Shown: one piece after another, positions 53,062 through 63,841 of the stretch | Numbering within the stretch: the stretch's first letter is position 1 | How the letters are laid out: every line of letters starts with the position of its first letter | Source of the DNA: Bacteroidales bacterium | GTDB taxonomy: Bacteria > Bacteroidota > Bacteroidia > Bacteroidales > VadinHA17 | Length of the DNA: 64,000 bases | Assembly: GCA_025454795.1 (NCBI GenBank) | Contig: JALONT010000002.1 | Location: 57,848 to 121,847 of the forward strand | Reading direction: 5' to 3' | Program-made: the position numbers and the translations under genes | The notes under the pieces: generated by a model | The model's database searches: none | The model's input: the letters and a program-made list of their open reading frames with translations, nothing else | Told to the model about the DNA's origin: nothing

Positions 53062-53769
53062 CTACTTATTTCTCTCTTTACCTTTCCTCTTAAGGCTTTT
53101 GCTCTTGGCATTTCTGGCACCTATATTGGGGCTCAGGTCTCTCTTTCCAAAAACTTCACCATTGCAGATCCAAACTTTTACACCAAGCAGACCAACTTTT
53201 GTATGTGCTTCAGCTAAAGCATAATCAATATCAGCACGCAAAGTATGAAGAGGAATACGTCCCTCCTTATATGATTCGCTTCTGGCCATTTCTGCACCAC
53301 CCAGGCGACCGGAGATCATAACTTTTATACCCTCGGCACCCATACGCATTGTTGATGCAATTGCCATTTTGATAGCGCGGCGATAAGATATCTTGCCTTC
53401 AAGCTGACGGGCAATATTGTTTCCGACAATATTTGCATCAAGCTCGGGGCGTTTAACTTCGAATATATTTATCTGTACTTCTTTCTTTGTAATTTTCTTT
53501 AGTTCTTCCTTCAGCTTATCAACTTCCTGTCCTCCTTTACCAATTATGATACCCGGACGAGCAGTATTGACCGTTACGGTAATAAGCTTAAGAGTTCTCT
53601 CAATAATAATTTTTGAGATACTTGCTTTTGCTAGCCTGGCATTCAGGTATTCCCTGATCTTTGTGTCTTCAACCAGTTTGCCGGAAAAATCCTTTCCCCC
53701 GAACCAGTTTGAATCCCAGCCCTTTATTATACCTAATCTGTTACCAATCGGATTTACTTTTTGTCCCAT
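53062..53769 (-). CDS. rpsC: 30S ribosomal protein S3
   Basis: mRNA-entry protein. [22 protein letters not shown] at the start, a KH domain with [18 protein letters not shown] (about residues 74-91), and the C-terminal [48 protein letters not shown]. The basic tail [13 protein letters not shown] ends the 235 residues. Confidence 0.98.
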   Translation of the reverse strand: MGQKVNPIGNRLGIIKGWDSNWFGGKDFSGKLVEDTKIREYLNARLAKASISKIIIERTLKLITVTVNTARPGIIIGKGGQEVDKLKEELKKITKKEVQINIFEVKRPELDANIVGNNIARQLEGKISYRRAIKMAIASTMRMGAEGIKVMISGRLGGAEMARSESYKEGRIPLHTLRADIDYALAEAHTKVGLLGVKVWICNGEVFGKRDLSPNIGARNAKSKSLKRKGKERNK

Positions 53770-53774
53770 CTGAA

Positions 53775-54194
53775 TTATTTTGATCTGTTTTCAACGTCCT
53801 TATTCATACTGTCAAGCACAAGAGTCACATGGTTTGATCTTTTTCTCAACCTGTAAGCTCTTCCCTGCGGGGCTGTCTGCAGTCTTTTCATCACACGTCC
53901 CCCGTCGACATGAACAGTTTTAACATAGAGGTTGCTCTCTTCGACTCTTACACCTTCATTCTTTGCCTGCCAGTTGGCAATGGCTGAGAGGAGAAGTTTC
54001 TCCAGTCTGCGTGATGCATCCTGTGAGCTGTATTTAAGTATATCAAGCGCTTTATTAACTTCCTTTCCGCTGATCAGATCAGTTACAAGTCTCATCTTGC
54101 GCGGGGAGGTGGGACAGTTCCTGAGGATTGCCTGGTATCTTGATCTGGCTGCCTCTTTTTTCTGTTCGGCCGTATTTCTTTTTCTTGCACCCAT
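53775..54194 (-). CDS. rplV: 50S ribosomal protein L22
   Basis: Lines the exit tunnel. [61 protein letters not shown] is the core, and the tunnel beta-hairpin is [35 protein letters not shown]. 139 residues. Confidence 0.98.
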   Translation of the reverse strand: MGARKRNTAEQKKEAARSRYQAILRNCPTSPRKMRLVTDLISGKEVNKALDILKYSSQDASRRLEKLLLSAIANWQAKNEGVRVEESNLYVKTVHVDGGRVMKRLQTAPQGRAYRLRKRSNHVTLVLDSMNKDVENRSK

Positions 54195-54226
54195 TACTGA
54201 TAGTTTTTCAATGTTTACTTTACCGA

Positions 54227-54490
54227 TTACTTATTGCCGGAGTGCCCTCTGAAGGTACGTGTAGGCGCAAATTCTCCAAGCTTATGACCTACCATATTCT
54301 CGGTAATGTAAACAGGTATAAATTTGTTCCCGTTATGAACTGCTATAGTATGTCCGACAAAGTCAGGTGAGATCACCGATCTTCTTGACCAGGTCTTGAC
54401 CACTGATTTTTTCCCGCCCTCGTTCATCTCAAGAACTCTTTTATCAAGTTTGAAATCTATGAAAGGGCCTTTTTTTATGGATCTGCTCAT
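54227..54490 (-). CDS. rpsS: 30S ribosomal protein S19
   Basis: [23 protein letters not shown] and [49 protein letters not shown] are diagnostic. 87 residues. Confidence 0.98.
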   Translation of the reverse strand: MSRSIKKGPFIDFKLDKRVLEMNEGGKKSVVKTWSRRSVISPDFVGHTIAVHNGNKFIPVYITENMVGHKLGEFAPTRTFRGHSGNK

Positions 54491-54500
54491 AATATATCAG

Positions 54501-55325
54501 TTATTTTTTCCTTCTTTCTATTATATGTTTTGCGGAATATTTCTTCTTGTCCCTGGTCTTGAATCCTTTTGCAGGAATACCTCTTCGTGACCTTGGGTGT
54601 CCGCCAGATGCTCTTCCTTCGCCACCACCCATCGGGTGATCGACCGGGTTCATGACGACGCCTCTGACTCTCGGACGGCGTCCCTGCCAGCGTGAACGGC
54701 CTGCTTTTCCTGATTTCTCAAGGTTATGGTCAGGATTGGAAACAGTTCCGATAGTAGCGCGGCATGTAGTAAGTACCAATCTTGTTTCACCTGAAGGAAG
54801 CTTGATGGTTGCATATTTTCCATCACGGGCTGAAAGCTGGGCATAAGTTCCTGCACTGCGTGCAATGGCTCCGCCTTTCCCGGGTTTAAGCTCTATATTA
54901 TGAACAATTGTCCCAAGAGGAATATCGCTGAGGAATAATGTGTTCCCTATTTCAGGTGTTGCTTCCTTACCCGAAACGATTTTACTTCCGGTTTTCAATC
55001 CGGTGGGAGCAACTATATATCTCTTCTCACCGTCCTCATAAACAACAAGTGCGATCCTTGATGACCTGTTGGGATCGTACTCTATGGTTTTTACAGTTGC
55101 ATGCATGCCATCTTTTTCCCTTAAGAAATCGATAACCCTGTACATCTTCTTATGACCGCCTCCGATATACCTCATAGTCCGTTTTCCGTTAACATTCCTT
55201 CCTCCGGATTTTCTGTGCGGTCGAAGGAGGGATTTCTCCGGCGTAGCGCTTGTGATGCCATCAAAAGCACTAATGATCTTGTTTCTTTGACCTGGTGTAA
55301 CAGGTTTGATCTTTCTGACTGCCAT
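54501..55325 (-). CDS. rplB: 50S ribosomal protein L2
   Basis: Peptidyl-transferase-centre protein. [31 protein letters not shown] near the start, and the C-terminal [40 protein letters not shown] holds the conserved His region. 274 residues. Confidence 0.98.
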   Translation of the reverse strand: MAVRKIKPVTPGQRNKIISAFDGITSATPEKSLLRPHRKSGGRNVNGKRTMRYIGGGHKKMYRVIDFLREKDGMHATVKTIEYDPNRSSRIALVVYEDGEKRYIVAPTGLKTGSKIVSGKEATPEIGNTLFLSDIPLGTIVHNIELKPGKGGAIARSAGTYAQLSARDGKYATIKLPSGETRLVLTTCRATIGTVSNPDHNLEKSGKAGRSRWQGRRPRVRGVVMNPVDHPMGGGEGRASGGHPRSRRGIPAKGFKTRDKKKYSAKHIIERRKK

Positions 55326-55333
55326 TCTGGTTA

Positions 55334-55627
55334 TTAAATATTGCTATAAAAATCAATTTTATTTCCTTCGGCAAGTGTCACTACTGCTTTCTTTGTCGCA
55401 TTAGTTTTTCCTATAAGAAGGCCCGACTTTGTATTACGGGATTTTATTTTCCCGCCATAAAGCATCGTATTTACCGAATCAACTGTAACACCGTACAGTT
55501 CTTCAACGGCTTTTTTTATCTGTAACTTGTTTGCGTGTTTAGCAACGAGAAAACCATAGCGATTAAATTTATCGCCCTGGCTTGTCATCTTTTCCGTTAC
55601 AATCGGTTTAAGTAAAATATTCATCAC
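55334..55627 (-). CDS. rplW: 50S ribosomal protein L23
   Basis: Exit-tunnel protein that docks trigger factor and [94 protein letters not shown]. Two ATGs in a row can start it. Confidence 0.98.
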   Translation of the reverse strand: MMNILLKPIVTEKMTSQGDKFNRYGFLVAKHANKLQIKKAVEELYGVTVDSVNTMLYGGKIKSRNTKSGLLIGKTNATKKAVVTLAEGNKIDFYSNI

Positions 55628-55637
55628 TCAAATTTTT

Positions 55638-56267
55638 CTAGTTTTCAAAAGTTGCCTGCAAAACGTCAACTGCACTCTCCACAAGTACTAAAGTTGAAGC
55701 CTTCATAATTTCGTAAGTGCTTAATTCTCCGGCAGTTACAACTTCAACCCCTTGTACATTTCGGGATGACAAATATATATTTTTATTTTGTTCCGATAAA
55801 ACAAACAGTGATTTTTTATTTGTAATATTCAGGTTATTTCCCATTTCGACCATCTCCCTGGTTTTAGGAGCCTCAAATGAGAAGTCTTCCAGAACTATAA
55901 TACTATTTGTTGATGCCTTATAGGAAAGTGCTGATTTTCTTGCAAGCTGCTTGACTTTTTTATTAAGCTTGAACCCGTAGTATCTTGGTTTCGGGCCAAA
56001 AATTCTTCCACCTCCCCTGAATAAAGGGTTTTTAATACTGCCTGCACGTGCTGTACCGGTGCCTTTCTGCTTTTTTATCTTACGGGTACTGCCGGCAACC
56101 TCACCACGCTCCTTGGCTTTATGAGTTCCCTGGCGCTGATTAGCGAGGAACTGTTTTGTATCCAGGTAAATGGCATGGTCGTTAGGTTCAATACCGAAAA
56201 TGGAATCGTTAAGCTTAACTTTCCTTCCGGTTTCCTTACCACTAATATTAACAACAGTTAATTCCAT
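55638..56267 (-). CDS. rplD: 50S ribosomal protein L4
   Basis: [77 protein letters not shown] is the tunnel loop and core. 209 residues. Its ATG shares one base with the rplC stop. Confidence 0.98.
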   Translation of the reverse strand: MELTVVNISGKETGRKVKLNDSIFGIEPNDHAIYLDTKQFLANQRQGTHKAKERGEVAGSTRKIKKQKGTGTARAGSIKNPLFRGGGRIFGPKPRYYGFKLNKKVKQLARKSALSYKASTNSIIVLEDFSFEAPKTREMVEMGNNLNITNKKSLFVLSEQNKNIYLSSRNVQGVEVVTAGELSTYEIMKASTLVLVESAVDVLQATFEN

Positions 56268-56887
56268 TATTTTGTAATTATTACGTAACCACCTTTCGGA
56301 CCGGGAACTGATCCTTTAACTATAATTAAATTGTTTTCGGCCATGAGCTTCACAACGCGCATGCTGATCGCTTTAATCTGGTCTCCGCCGGTGCGTCCTG
56401 CCATTCTCATTCCGGGTAATACTCTAGACGGGAACGATGATGCACCAAGTGAGCCCGGTGCCCTGCCTCTGTTATGCTGTCCATGGGTCTGACCACCAAC
56501 ACCGCTGAAGCCGTGCCTCTTGACAACGCCCTGGAATCCTTTTCCTTTTGACCAGCCTCTGACGTCAACCCAGTTGTCGGGTTTGAAAAGCTCAGCTGTT
56601 ACCACGTCACCCTCTTTAACCTGACCTTCGGTAAAACCGTCAAACTCTATAAGTTTCCTTTTCGGAGTTGTATTGACCTTCTTAAAATGACCTAGCTCAG
56701 CTTTTGTGGTGTGCTTTTCCTTTTTATCATCGAATCCAAGCTGTACAGCAAAATAGCCGTCTCTTTCAGTTGTTTTGATCTGAGTCACAACACACGGGCC
56801 GGCCTGCAGTACCGTACAAGGAATATTCTTCCCGTTTTCATCGAAAACGGAAGTCATTCCAACCTTCTTACCTATTAATCCCTGCAT
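56267..56887 (-). CDS. rplC: 50S ribosomal protein L3
   Basis: [39 protein letters not shown] at the start, and [51 protein letters not shown] is the loop reaching the catalytic centre. 206 residues. Confidence 0.98.
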   Translation of the reverse strand: MQGLIGKKVGMTSVFDENGKNIPCTVLQAGPCVVTQIKTTERDGYFAVQLGFDDKKEKHTTKAELGHFKKVNTTPKRKLIEFDGFTEGQVKEGDVVTAELFKPDNWVDVRGWSKGKGFQGVVKRHGFSGVGGQTHGQHNRGRAPGSLGASSFPSRVLPGMRMAGRTGGDQIKAISMRVVKLMAENNLIIVKGSVPGPKGGYVIITK

Positions 56888-56908
56888 CTCTATAAATCTT
56901 TACTGGTT

Positions 56909-57214
56909 TCACACTTTAATTTCAACTTCAACACCGCTCGGAAGCTCCAGTTTCATAAGAGCATCGATCGTTTTTGGCGTAGAGCTGTAAATGTCGAGCA
57001 GTCTTTTATAAGAAGATAGCTGGAACTGTTCTCTTGCCTTTTTGTTAACAAATGGCGACCTGAGAACTGTATAAATCTTTTTGTGGGTAGGAAGCGGAAT
57101 CGGACCGCTGACCACTGCACCAGTAGATTTTACTGTTTTTACAATCTTCTCTGCTGATTTATCCACCAGGTTATGATCGTAAGATTTCAGTTTAATACGA
57201 ATTTTCTGACTCAT
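56909..57214 (-). CDS. rpsJ: 30S ribosomal protein S10
   Basis: [60 protein letters not shown] is diagnostic. 101 residues. It begins 2 bp after fusA with no tuf between, so the str and S10 clusters are joined. Confidence 0.98.
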   Translation of the reverse strand: MSQKIRIKLKSYDHNLVDKSAEKIVKTVKSTGAVVSGPIPLPTHKKIYTVLRSPFVNKKAREQFQLSSYKRLLDIYSSTPKTIDALMKLELPSGVEVEIKV

Positions 57215-57216
57215 CT

Positions 57217-59319
57217 TTAAAGAATTTTTCCTTTTGTAATTTCGACAATTCTGTTAGCTATTTCTGCAGGCACCTCATCGTAATGGGAGAACTCCATTGT
57301 TGATGTTGCTCTTCCCGAGGTTATTGTACGGAGTACAGTGACATAGCCGAATTTTTCTGCCAGAGGTACTTTTGCCCTTACAACCCTTGAACCTGCTTTC
57401 GATTCCATACCTTCCACCTTACCTCTTCTTCTGTTAAAATCGCTGATTACATCACCTACATATTCTTCAGGGGTTACAACCTCTGTCGACATTATAGGTT
57501 CCAGAATCACGGGATTGCATCTGCCTGCAAAACGACGAAATGCCTGTTTAGCAGCGATTTCAAAAGAAAGAGCATCGGAGTCAACCGGATGGTATGAACC
57601 GTCTTTGAGTACTACCTTGAGACTATTGAGTGGGAATCCTGCAAGAGGTCCGTTAGACATCGCTTCACGGAATCCCTTTTCCACTGAAGGAATATACTCT
57701 TTAGGTATGTTACCGCCTTTTATTTCATTCACAAACTGCAGGCCTCTCACTTCATCATCTGCAGGCATAAGTTCAACTGTTATATCTGCAAACTTGCCTC
57801 TGCCTCCTGTCTGTTTCTTAAATACTTCACGGAATTCGGCTGAGGTTGTAAGAGCCTCCTTATATGCAACCTGTGGCGGACCCTGGTTACATTCGACGTT
57901 AAATTCCCTCTTAAGACGGTCGACCAGGATCTCGAGGTGCAGTTCACCCATACCGTTGATAATAGTTTGTCCGCTATCGGGATCAATTCTGACCTGAAAA
58001 GTAGGATCTTCTTCTGCAAGCTTATGGAGAGCTACCGACAATTTGTCGACATCGGCCTGTGTTTTAGGCTCTATAGCCACTCCGAGAACCGGTTCAGGAA
58101 AATCCATTGATTCCAGTAAAATAGGTTTGTGAATTGCACAAAGGGTATCTCCGGTTTTAAGATCTTTAAAACCAACCCCTGCACAAATATCGCCTGCCGA
58201 TATACTTTCTTTGGGATTCTGTTTGTTGGCATGCATCTGGAACAGCCGGTTTATCCTTTCACGCTTGCCGGTACGCACATTCAGGACTGTATCGCCTGAA
58301 TGGAGAATTCCGGAATAAATACGAAGGAATACCAGGCGGCCTACAAACGGGTCAGTTGCTATTTTAAATGCGAGAGCCGATAAAGGTCCTTCATCGTCTG
58401 GCTCACGTGTAATTTCTTCATCATTTCTGGGGTCAATTCCGGTAATCGCACCCTTGTCAACCGGTGAAGGAAGAAATGCAACTGCACAATCGAGAAGGCT
58501 CTGAATGCCTTTATTCTTGAGTGCAGCTCCACATATCACAGGTATTGCAGAACCGGATATCGCTGATTTTCTTAAGGCTGTAATGATCTCTTCAGGTGTT
58601 ATCGATTCGTGATCATCGATGTATCTCTGGAGCAGTGTATCATCAACCTCGGCAACTGCTTCTATGAGCTTTCCTCTCCACTCCTCAGCTTCTTCCTTAA
58701 TCTCAGCAGGTATCTCTTCTATCTGAAACCTTGTTCCATTCTCTTCATCGTTGTAATAAACAATCGCCTTCATCTTAATCAGGTCAACTACTCCCAGAAA
58801 GTTCTCTTCTGCCCCTATGGGTATCTGTATCGGGACCGGATGAGCTCCGAGTTTATCCTTTATCTGCTGAACCACGCTAAAGAAATCAGCTCCGGCACGG
58901 TCCATTTTATTTATAAAGGCTACTCTGGGAACTATATATTTATTTGCCTGTCTCCAAACTGTTTCAGACTGAGGTTCAACACCTCCGACAGCACAGAATA
59001 CGGCAACGGCACCGTCAAGGACTCTCAGTGATCTTTCTACCTCAACAGTAAAATCAACGTGTCCCGGAGTATCAATGATATTTATCTTATAATCCTCACC
59101 ATTATATTTCCAGTATGTTGTTGTTGCAGCTGAAGTTATGGTAATACCTCTTTCCTGCTCCTGAATCATCCAGTCCATCTGGGCGTTTCCGTCATGTACC
59201 TCACCCATACGATGGGTACGACCGGTGTAATACAGAATACGCTCTGTAGTAGTGGTCTTACCGGCATCGATGTGTGCCATGATTCCGATGTTCCTGGTAT
59301 ATTTCAGATTATTATCCAT
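57217..59319 (-). CDS. fusA: Elongation factor G (canonical)
   Basis: Ribosomal translocase GTPase. The P-loop [13 protein letters not shown], switch [16 protein letters not shown]3 [19 protein letters not shown] with the catalytic His, and G4 [12 protein letters not shown] are all intact. Domains II to V follow, with domain IV starting near [30 protein letters not shown]. 700 residues. Compare the degenerate paralog at 60619. Confidence 0.99.
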   Translation of the reverse strand: MDNNLKYTRNIGIMAHIDAGKTTTTERILYYTGRTHRMGEVHDGNAQMDWMIQEQERGITITSAATTTYWKYNGEDYKINIIDTPGHVDFTVEVERSLRVLDGAVAVFCAVGGVEPQSETVWRQANKYIVPRVAFINKMDRAGADFFSVVQQIKDKLGAHPVPIQIPIGAEENFLGVVDLIKMKAIVYYNDEENGTRFQIEEIPAEIKEEAEEWRGKLIEAVAEVDDTLLQRYIDDHESITPEEIITALRKSAISGSAIPVICGAALKNKGIQSLLDCAVAFLPSPVDKGAITGIDPRNDEEITREPDDEGPLSALAFKIATDPFVGRLVFLRIYSGILHSGDTVLNVRTGKRERINRLFQMHANKQNPKESISAGDICAGVGFKDLKTGDTLCAIHKPILLESMDFPEPVLGVAIEPKTQADVDKLSVALHKLAEEDPTFQVRIDPDSGQTIINGMGELHLEILVDRLKREFNVECNQGPPQVAYKEALTTSAEFREVFKKQTGGRGKFADITVELMPADDEVRGLQFVNEIKGGNIPKEYIPSVEKGFREAMSNGPLAGFPLNSLKVVLKDGSYHPVDSDALSFEIAAKQAFRRFAGRCNPVILEPIMSTEVVTPEEYVGDVISDFNRRRGKVEGMESKAGSRVVRAKVPLAEKFGYVTVLRTITSGRATSTMEFSHYDEVPAEIANRIVEITKGKIL

Positions 59320-59345
59320 TTATCTTCTGCTGCCCTGGTAATCAA

Positions 59346-59822
59346 TTAGAAACGGAAATGTGCAAATGCCTTGTTGGCTTCCGCCATCCTGTGAGTATCT
59401 TCTTTTTTCTTGTATGCTCCGCCTTCAAGCTTGTATGCAGCCATGAGTTCTGCAGCAAGACGTTCAGCCATTGAGTGACCGGTTCTTTTGCGTGCAAATG
59501 AGATCATGTTCTTCATGCTGATGCTTACTTTGCGGTCGGCACGTATTTCCATAGGAACCTGAAATGTTGCGCCACCTACCCGGCGGGCTTTAACTTCAAC
59601 CTGTGGTGTAACATTCTCAAGAGCCTGCTTGAATATCTCAAGGGGTGTTTTGCCTTCGTTCTTGAATTTATCGCCAACGATTTCAAGTGAATCGTAGACA
59701 ATCTGATAAGCAATACTCTTCTTACCGCTATACATAAGATTATTAACAAACCTTGTTACATAGGGATCCTTATATTTGGGATCCGGTAACAGAATCCTCT
59801 TCTTTGGTTTTGCTTTTCTCAT
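59346..59822 (-). CDS. rpsG: 30S ribosomal protein S7
   Basis: [46 protein letters not shown] at the start and [61 protein letters not shown] in the core. 158 residues. Confidence 0.98.
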   Translation of the reverse strand: MRKAKPKKRILLPDPKYKDPYVTRFVNNLMYSGKKSIAYQIVYDSLEIVGDKFKNEGKTPLEIFKQALENVTPQVEVKARRVGGATFQVPMEIRADRKVSISMKNMISFARKRTGHSMAERLAAELMAAYKLEGGAYKKKEDTHRMAEANKAFAHFRF

Positions 59823-59840
59823 TATCTTATTCCTTTAATG

Positions 59841-60215
59841 TTACTTCTTGGGCCTTTTTGCTCCATATTTTGATCTTCTCTGAGTCCGGCCGTCAACTCC
59901 GGAGGTATCAAGAGCACCCCTTACGAGGTGATAACGGACACCCGGAAGATCTTTTACCCTGCCACCCCTGATAAGCACTATGGAGTGTTCCTGGAGATTA
60001 TGACCTTCTCCCGGAATATAGGCATTTACTTCTTTCTGGTTTGTAAGTCTAACCCTGGCTACCTTCCTCATTGCTGAATTGGGTTTTTTCGGAGTTGTAG
60101 TGTACACACGTACACAAACACCTCTTCTCTGAGGACATGAGTCCAGTGCAGGAGCCTTACTCTTGTCTACCAGCTTTTTCCTGCCTTTTCTTACTAACTG
60201 TTGAATTGTCGGCAT
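59841..60215 (-). CDS. rpsL: 30S ribosomal protein S12
   Basis: Decoding-centre protein. [86 protein letters not shown] contains the PKKPNSA and KDLPGVRYH loops where streptomycin resistance arises. Lys is kept at both classical positions, the sensitive state. First gene of the operon. Confidence 0.98.
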   Translation of the reverse strand: MPTIQQLVRKGRKKLVDKSKAPALDSCPQRRGVCVRVYTTTPKKPNSAMRKVARVRLTNQKEVNAYIPGEGHNLQEHSIVLIRGGRVKDLPGVRYHLVRGALDTSGVDGRTQRRSKYGAKRPKK

Positions 60216-60261
60216 ATTTCCAGTTATTTTCGTATTAAATATTACTTAAAAAATTGGTTTG

Positions 60262-60294
60262 CAAAGGTATTGATTTAATTTCTTAATTTACAAA
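60262..60294 (-). promoter_or_regulatory. Main promoter of the ribosomal operon
   Basis: On the minus strand TTTG, a 21-nt spacer, then TACCTTTG: a complete match to TTTG-N19-21-TAnnTTTG. Transcription would start near 60255, about 40 nt before the rpsL ATG. Confidence 0.82.
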
Positions 60295-60569
60295 CAAGCC
60301 TTATATTTTTTTAAAACAATAATCCTTACATCTTCTACGTGCCTGAAATTGAAATAAATCAGGCCCGTCAGCATGTCTTGAAACTATATCTGGTCAAACT
60401 TAATTGTAAGTTATGAACAGGTAACTTCCCGATCTTTCCTGCAGAAAAACGTTTTGTAAACTTACATTCGAAAGGAAAACCGGTACTCCTGTGTTTCAAA
60501 AATCTGGTGCAAAGAAAATAAAAATTTTGTAATTCTGCTCTCTTTCTTAAACTGTTTTTAAAAAATTAT

Positions 60570-60577
60570 TATTTTTG
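60570..60577 (+). promoter_or_regulatory. Probable -7 box for EF-G2
   Basis: TATTTTTG (TAnnTTTG) lies 42 nt before the ATG. No TTTG stands 19-21 nt upstream, suggesting a weak or activator-dependent promoter. Confidence 0.45.
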
Positions 60578-60618
60578 CCCACTCCAAATTGATATAATAT
60601 ATAAATATCCATACAAAT

Positions 60619-62775
60619 ATGAAGACATACCAGACTGACCAGATAAAGAACATCGCGCTCCTGGGTAATTCAGGATCAGGTAAAACAATTCTGGGAGAAG
60701 CGATGCTCTTTAACGGGGGCGTTATTGAACGAAGAGGAAATATTGAAGGAAAAAATACAGCTTCCGACTATCGTCCAATAGAGCACGAGAACGGAAACTC
60801 CATTTATTCCACAGTGCTCTATACAGAGTACATGAATAAGAAACTGAATATCCTCGATACCCCCGGTCTGGATGACTTCAGCGGAGGGGCAATCTCTTCA
60901 CTTTTCGCTGCCGACACCGCTCTCCTTCTGATAAATGCCCAGAATGGTGTGGAAGTAGGTACTGAGATTCACTTCAGGCATGCCGAGAAAGTAAACAAAC
61001 CGATGATAATAGCTATCAACGGGCTGGATCATGAAAAGGCAAATTTCGATAAGTCTCTTGAGATGATGAAAGAGAGACTCAGCACTAATCTTATCATTGT
61101 TCAGTATCCAGTTAATGAAGGTGCAGGTTTTAACTCAGTTATTGATGTCCTCATAATGAAGATGCTCCGTTATGGCAAAGAGGGAGGTAAAGCTGAAATT
61201 GTAGATATTCCCGCCGATCAGGCTTCAAAAGCTGCTGAACTGCATGGTGCCCTTGTTGAAAAAGCAGCTGAGAGCGATGAGTCACTTATGGAACTCTTTT
61301 TTGCTAACGATACTCTGTCTGAAGAAGAGATAAGAAAAGGCATCGCCAAGGGAATTCTTACACGCAGCCTCTTCCCTGTTTTCTGCATATCGGCAAAACA
61401 TAATATGGGTATTGACCGTCTGATGGAATTTATTATAAATGAAGCGCCTTCAATCACTGATATGCCTGCCATTAAAAACAATAAAGGCAATGAGGTTAAA
61501 CCAAATTCATCCGGCCCGGCATCTGTTTACGTATTCAAGTCATCGATTGAAGAACATATCGGTGAAATAAATTACTTCAGGGTATATTCTGGCAAGATCA
61601 CTGAAAACCTTGATGTTGTAAACACAAACAATGGAACAAAGGAAAGATTATCCCAGCTTTACGTATCAGCAGGTAAAAACAGAACCAGGATCCCTGAACT
61701 TCATGTGGGCGATATTGGAGCTTTTGTTAAGCTCAAGAACACAAAAATGGATCATACCCTTAATGCTGCCGGGAATGACTGGAAAATAGAAGGTGTAAAA
61801 TTTCCTGCACCAAAATACCGGACAGCTATTAAGGCACAAAGCGAAAGCAATGATGAGAAACTTGGTGAAGCATTGAACAAGATACATCTTGAAGATCCGA
61901 CCATCATTATTGAATATTCAAAGGAACTCAAACAGATAATTATTCATGGTCAGGGTGAATACCATCTAAATATTATGAAGTGGCATCTTGATAACATCTA
62001 CAAGATACCTACAAACTTTAATCCTCCCAAAATACCTTATCGTGAGACAATCACAAAATCTGCACAAGCCGATTACCGACACAGGAAACAGTCCGGCGGT
62101 GCAGGGCAGTTTGGTGAGGTCCATATGATAATTGAGCCCTATGAGGCGGGTTCACAGGAACTTACAATGCAGAAAATCGGTGGTAAAGATGTCAAACTCT
62201 CTGTCAGAGGCAAGGATGAAATAGACCTTGACTGGGGGGGAAAGCTTATTTATTGCAACTGTATAGTGGGCGGATCCATCGATGCAAGGTTTATGCCTGC
62301 TATACTCAAGGGAATAATGGAAAAAATGGAAGTCGGTCCGTTAACAGGTTCATACGCCCGTGATATAAGGGTATATGTTTACGATGGTAAAATGCATCCT
62401 GTTGACTCCAATGAAATATCCTTCCGCCTTGCCGGGCGTAATGCTTTCAGCCAGGCATTTAAGAATGCCAGCCCCAAGATCCTGGAGCCGATTTATGATG
62501 TTGAGATAATGGTTCCCTCCGATCGCATGGGGGATGTCATCAGCGACCTTCAGGGACGCCGCGGAATGGTTATCGGTATGTCAAGCGAGAAAAGGTTTGA
62601 GGTCATTAAAGCAAGAGTCCCTCTTGCCGAGATGAATAAATATTCAACTGCTCTTAGCTCAGTAACAGGTGGCCGTGCGATATACACCATGAAATTCTCT
62701 GAATATGCACAGGTTCCTGGTGATGTACAGGAAGCAGTTATCAAAGCTTACACCGAAGAGGAAGAAGAAGAATAG
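60619..62775 (+). CDS. EF-G paralog EF-G2, degenerate GTPase centre
   Basis: Full five-domain EF-G fold in 718 residues. The P-loop LLGNSGSGKTIL (about 16-23) is intact. The G3 element is ILDTPGLDDF, with Leu 84 where canonical EF-G has the catalytic His. G4 is INGLDHEK instead of NKMD. Switch I lacks the RGITI block (HENGNSIYSTV). Domain IV (PYRETITKSAQADYRHRKQSGGAGQFGEVHMIIEP) and the C-terminal RRGMVIGMSSEKRFEVIKARVPLAEMNKYSTALSSVTGGRA are well kept. This fits the Bacteroidota EF-G2 reported to support translation without GTP hydrolysis under starvation. The tail is EEEEE-like acidic. Confidence 0.9.
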   Translation: MKTYQTDQIKNIALLGNSGSGKTILGEAMLFNGGVIERRGNIEGKNTASDYRPIEHENGNSIYSTVLYTEYMNKKLNILDTPGLDDFSGGAISSLFAADTALLLINAQNGVEVGTEIHFRHAEKVNKPMIIAINGLDHEKANFDKSLEMMKERLSTNLIIVQYPVNEGAGFNSVIDVLIMKMLRYGKEGGKAEIVDIPADQASKAAELHGALVEKAAESDESLMELFFANDTLSEEEIRKGIAKGILTRSLFPVFCISAKHNMGIDRLMEFIINEAPSITDMPAIKNNKGNEVKPNSSGPASVYVFKSSIEEHIGEINYFRVYSGKITENLDVVNTNNGTKERLSQLYVSAGKNRTRIPELHVGDIGAFVKLKNTKMDHTLNAAGNDWKIEGVKFPAPKYRTAIKAQSESNDEKLGEALNKIHLEDPTIIIEYSKELKQIIIHGQGEYHLNIMKWHLDNIYKIPTNFNPPKIPYRETITKSAQADYRHRKQSGGAGQFGEVHMIIEPYEAGSQELTMQKIGGKDVKLSVRGKDEIDLDWGGKLIYCNCIVGGSIDARFMPAILKGIMEKMEVGPLTGSYARDIRVYVYDGKMHPVDSNEISFRLAGRNAFSQAFKNASPKILEPIYDVEIMVPSDRMGDVISDLQGRRGMVIGMSSEKRFEVIKARVPLAEMNKYSTALSSVTGGRAIYTMKFSEYAQVPGDVQEAVIKAYTEEEEEE

Positions 62776-62838
62776 ATTATATTTTTCTTTTAAAACCAAT
62801 AAAATCTAAAGTAAATAGTCATTAACTGATTGTTAATT

Positions 62839-63516
62839 TCAAAAGGTAAACCCTATAACCAGGAAGAGCTGCTCCCTGTCAGGATTAAGAATAACCTGTC
62901 CGGTTACCGGGATTGAAAAATTATCACTAACGATAATTGTTTTTGTAGTACCTATCCCAAGATTGCACAATTTAAATTCACCATCAGAAGTGTGCCATCC
63001 ATTACCTGCGCCCACCCATAAGCTTACTGCATTGAATCCGTAACCTGCCTGAAAGTACATATCCCCGCCTGCAGAGGCTGCGCCACCTGCTTCATTTAAT
63101 ATGTAATTAGCACTCAGGGTTAATCCTTTATAGCTATACCCTGCATTTAATTCAAGGGCATGACTTCCTGCAGTGTCGGAAATTTCAAATAGTGGTAAAC
63201 CTGGGTAATAATAATCGGTAACACCAAGACTCAATCCAAAAGGCATGGAGTATGATATATAAGGGTCAGTTTCCGAATAACCGTTCAGATCAAAAGAACC
63301 CCATATTCCAATTGTTAACCCCCCGTTTGAATACTTTACAGTTGGTTGAAGATGAGGACCCTGGCCAAACCTTGTACCACGCCAAACGTAATTAGAATAA
63401 AGGTCTGCTCCCGTAGTGAATTTTGAACTTTTCTCTTCATCCTGAGCATTCACACCGATTGTCAAGGTAAATAGCATCAAAACCATACCTGCAAAAATTA
63501 AAACTGGATTCTTCAT
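62839..63516 (-). CDS. TorF-like outer-membrane porin family protein
   Basis: Start moved from 63555 to ATG 63516, giving signal peptide MKNPVLIFAGMVLMLFTLTIGVNAQ and matching the promoter, whose transcript begins inside the longer ORF. The mature protein opens with FTTGADLYSNYVWRGTRFGQGPHLQPTVKYSNGGLTIGIWGSF. That is the strand pattern of the TorF/TIGR02001 family, whose members are putative porins. It ends in EQLFLVIGFTF, a barrel last strand. 225 residues. Two palindromes lie at its promoter. Confidence 0.75.
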   Translation of the reverse strand: MKNPVLIFAGMVLMLFTLTIGVNAQDEEKSSKFTTGADLYSNYVWRGTRFGQGPHLQPTVKYSNGGLTIGIWGSFDLNGYSETDPYISYSMPFGLSLGVTDYYYPGLPLFEISDTAGSHALELNAGYSYKGLTLSANYILNEAGGAASAGGDMYFQAGYGFNAVSLWVGAGNGWHTSDGEFKLCNLGIGTTKTIIVSDNFSIPVTGQVILNPDREQLFLVIGFTF

Positions 63517-63552
63517 TGTTAGTGTTTTTAAGTTATTAATAGAAATTCGTTG

Positions 63553-63560
63553 CAAAAGTA
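63553..63560 (-). promoter_or_regulatory. -7 box of the porin promoter
   Basis: Minus-strand TACTTTTG (exact TAnnTTTG), about 37 nt before the ATG at 63516. There is no good -33 TTTG. The expected -33 position is occupied by the first 23-bp palindrome, suggesting regulator-dependent transcription. Confidence 0.6.
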
Positions 63561-63574
63561 TGCTATTTTTTAAT

Positions 63575-63597
63575 ATACCCTATTTTATTAGGGGTAT
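63575..63597. promoter_or_regulatory. 23-bp palindrome, operator candidate 1
   Basis: ATACCC-tattttattag-GGGTAT: inverted ATACCC half-sites separated by 11 nt, overlapping the -33 region of the porin promoter. Confidence 0.6.
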
Positions 63598-63627
63598 TTT
63601 TAATATTTTATATATTATTTTATCTTT

Positions 63628-63650
63628 ATACCCTATTATAAATGAGGTAT
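63628..63650. promoter_or_regulatory. 23-bp palindrome, operator candidate 2
   Basis: ATACCC-tattataaatg-AGGTAT has the same length and layout as candidate 1, and the first ten bases are identical (ATACCCTATT). The centres are 53 bp apart, about five helical turns. Confidence 0.55.
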
Positions 63651-63748
63651 GTCTGTCTTTTTTATATCTTTTTTATGTATGACCCTCCTTTTTTTATAAT
63701 TGAACAATTAATTATTCAGAGAACCAATCTTAATTCATTTTCAAAAAA

Positions 63749-63775
63749 AGAGGGTGTCTCAAAAGGGCACCCTCT
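63749..63775 (-). terminator. Terminator-like hairpin at the window end
   Basis: AGAGGGTG-n11-CACCCTCT pairs over 8 bp, and on the minus strand a seven-T run follows. It would end a minus-strand transcript coming from beyond the right edge, or it belongs to the palindromic block here. Confidence 0.6.
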
Positions 63776-63793
63776 ATTATTTATTTGGATTAT

Positions 63794-63827
63794 GTTCATT
63801 TCTTTTGCTCCTCCAAAAGAAATGAAC
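63794..63827. repeat. 14-bp inverted repeat
   Basis: GTTCATTTCTTTTG-ctcctc-CAAAAGAAATGAAC is a perfect 14-bp inverted repeat with a 6-nt loop. Neither side has a T run typical of a terminator. Confidence 0.85.
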
Positions 63828-63841
63828 CAAAGAAAAGGAGT

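Larger units (their letters stand above)
60216..60618. other. Divergent intergenic region between rpsL and EF-G2
   Basis: A 403-bp gap. It contains the rpsL promoter at 60262-60294 and the probable EF-G2 -7 box at 60570-60577. The middle 270 bp shows no reading frame, strong hairpin or repeat. Confidence 0.6.
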
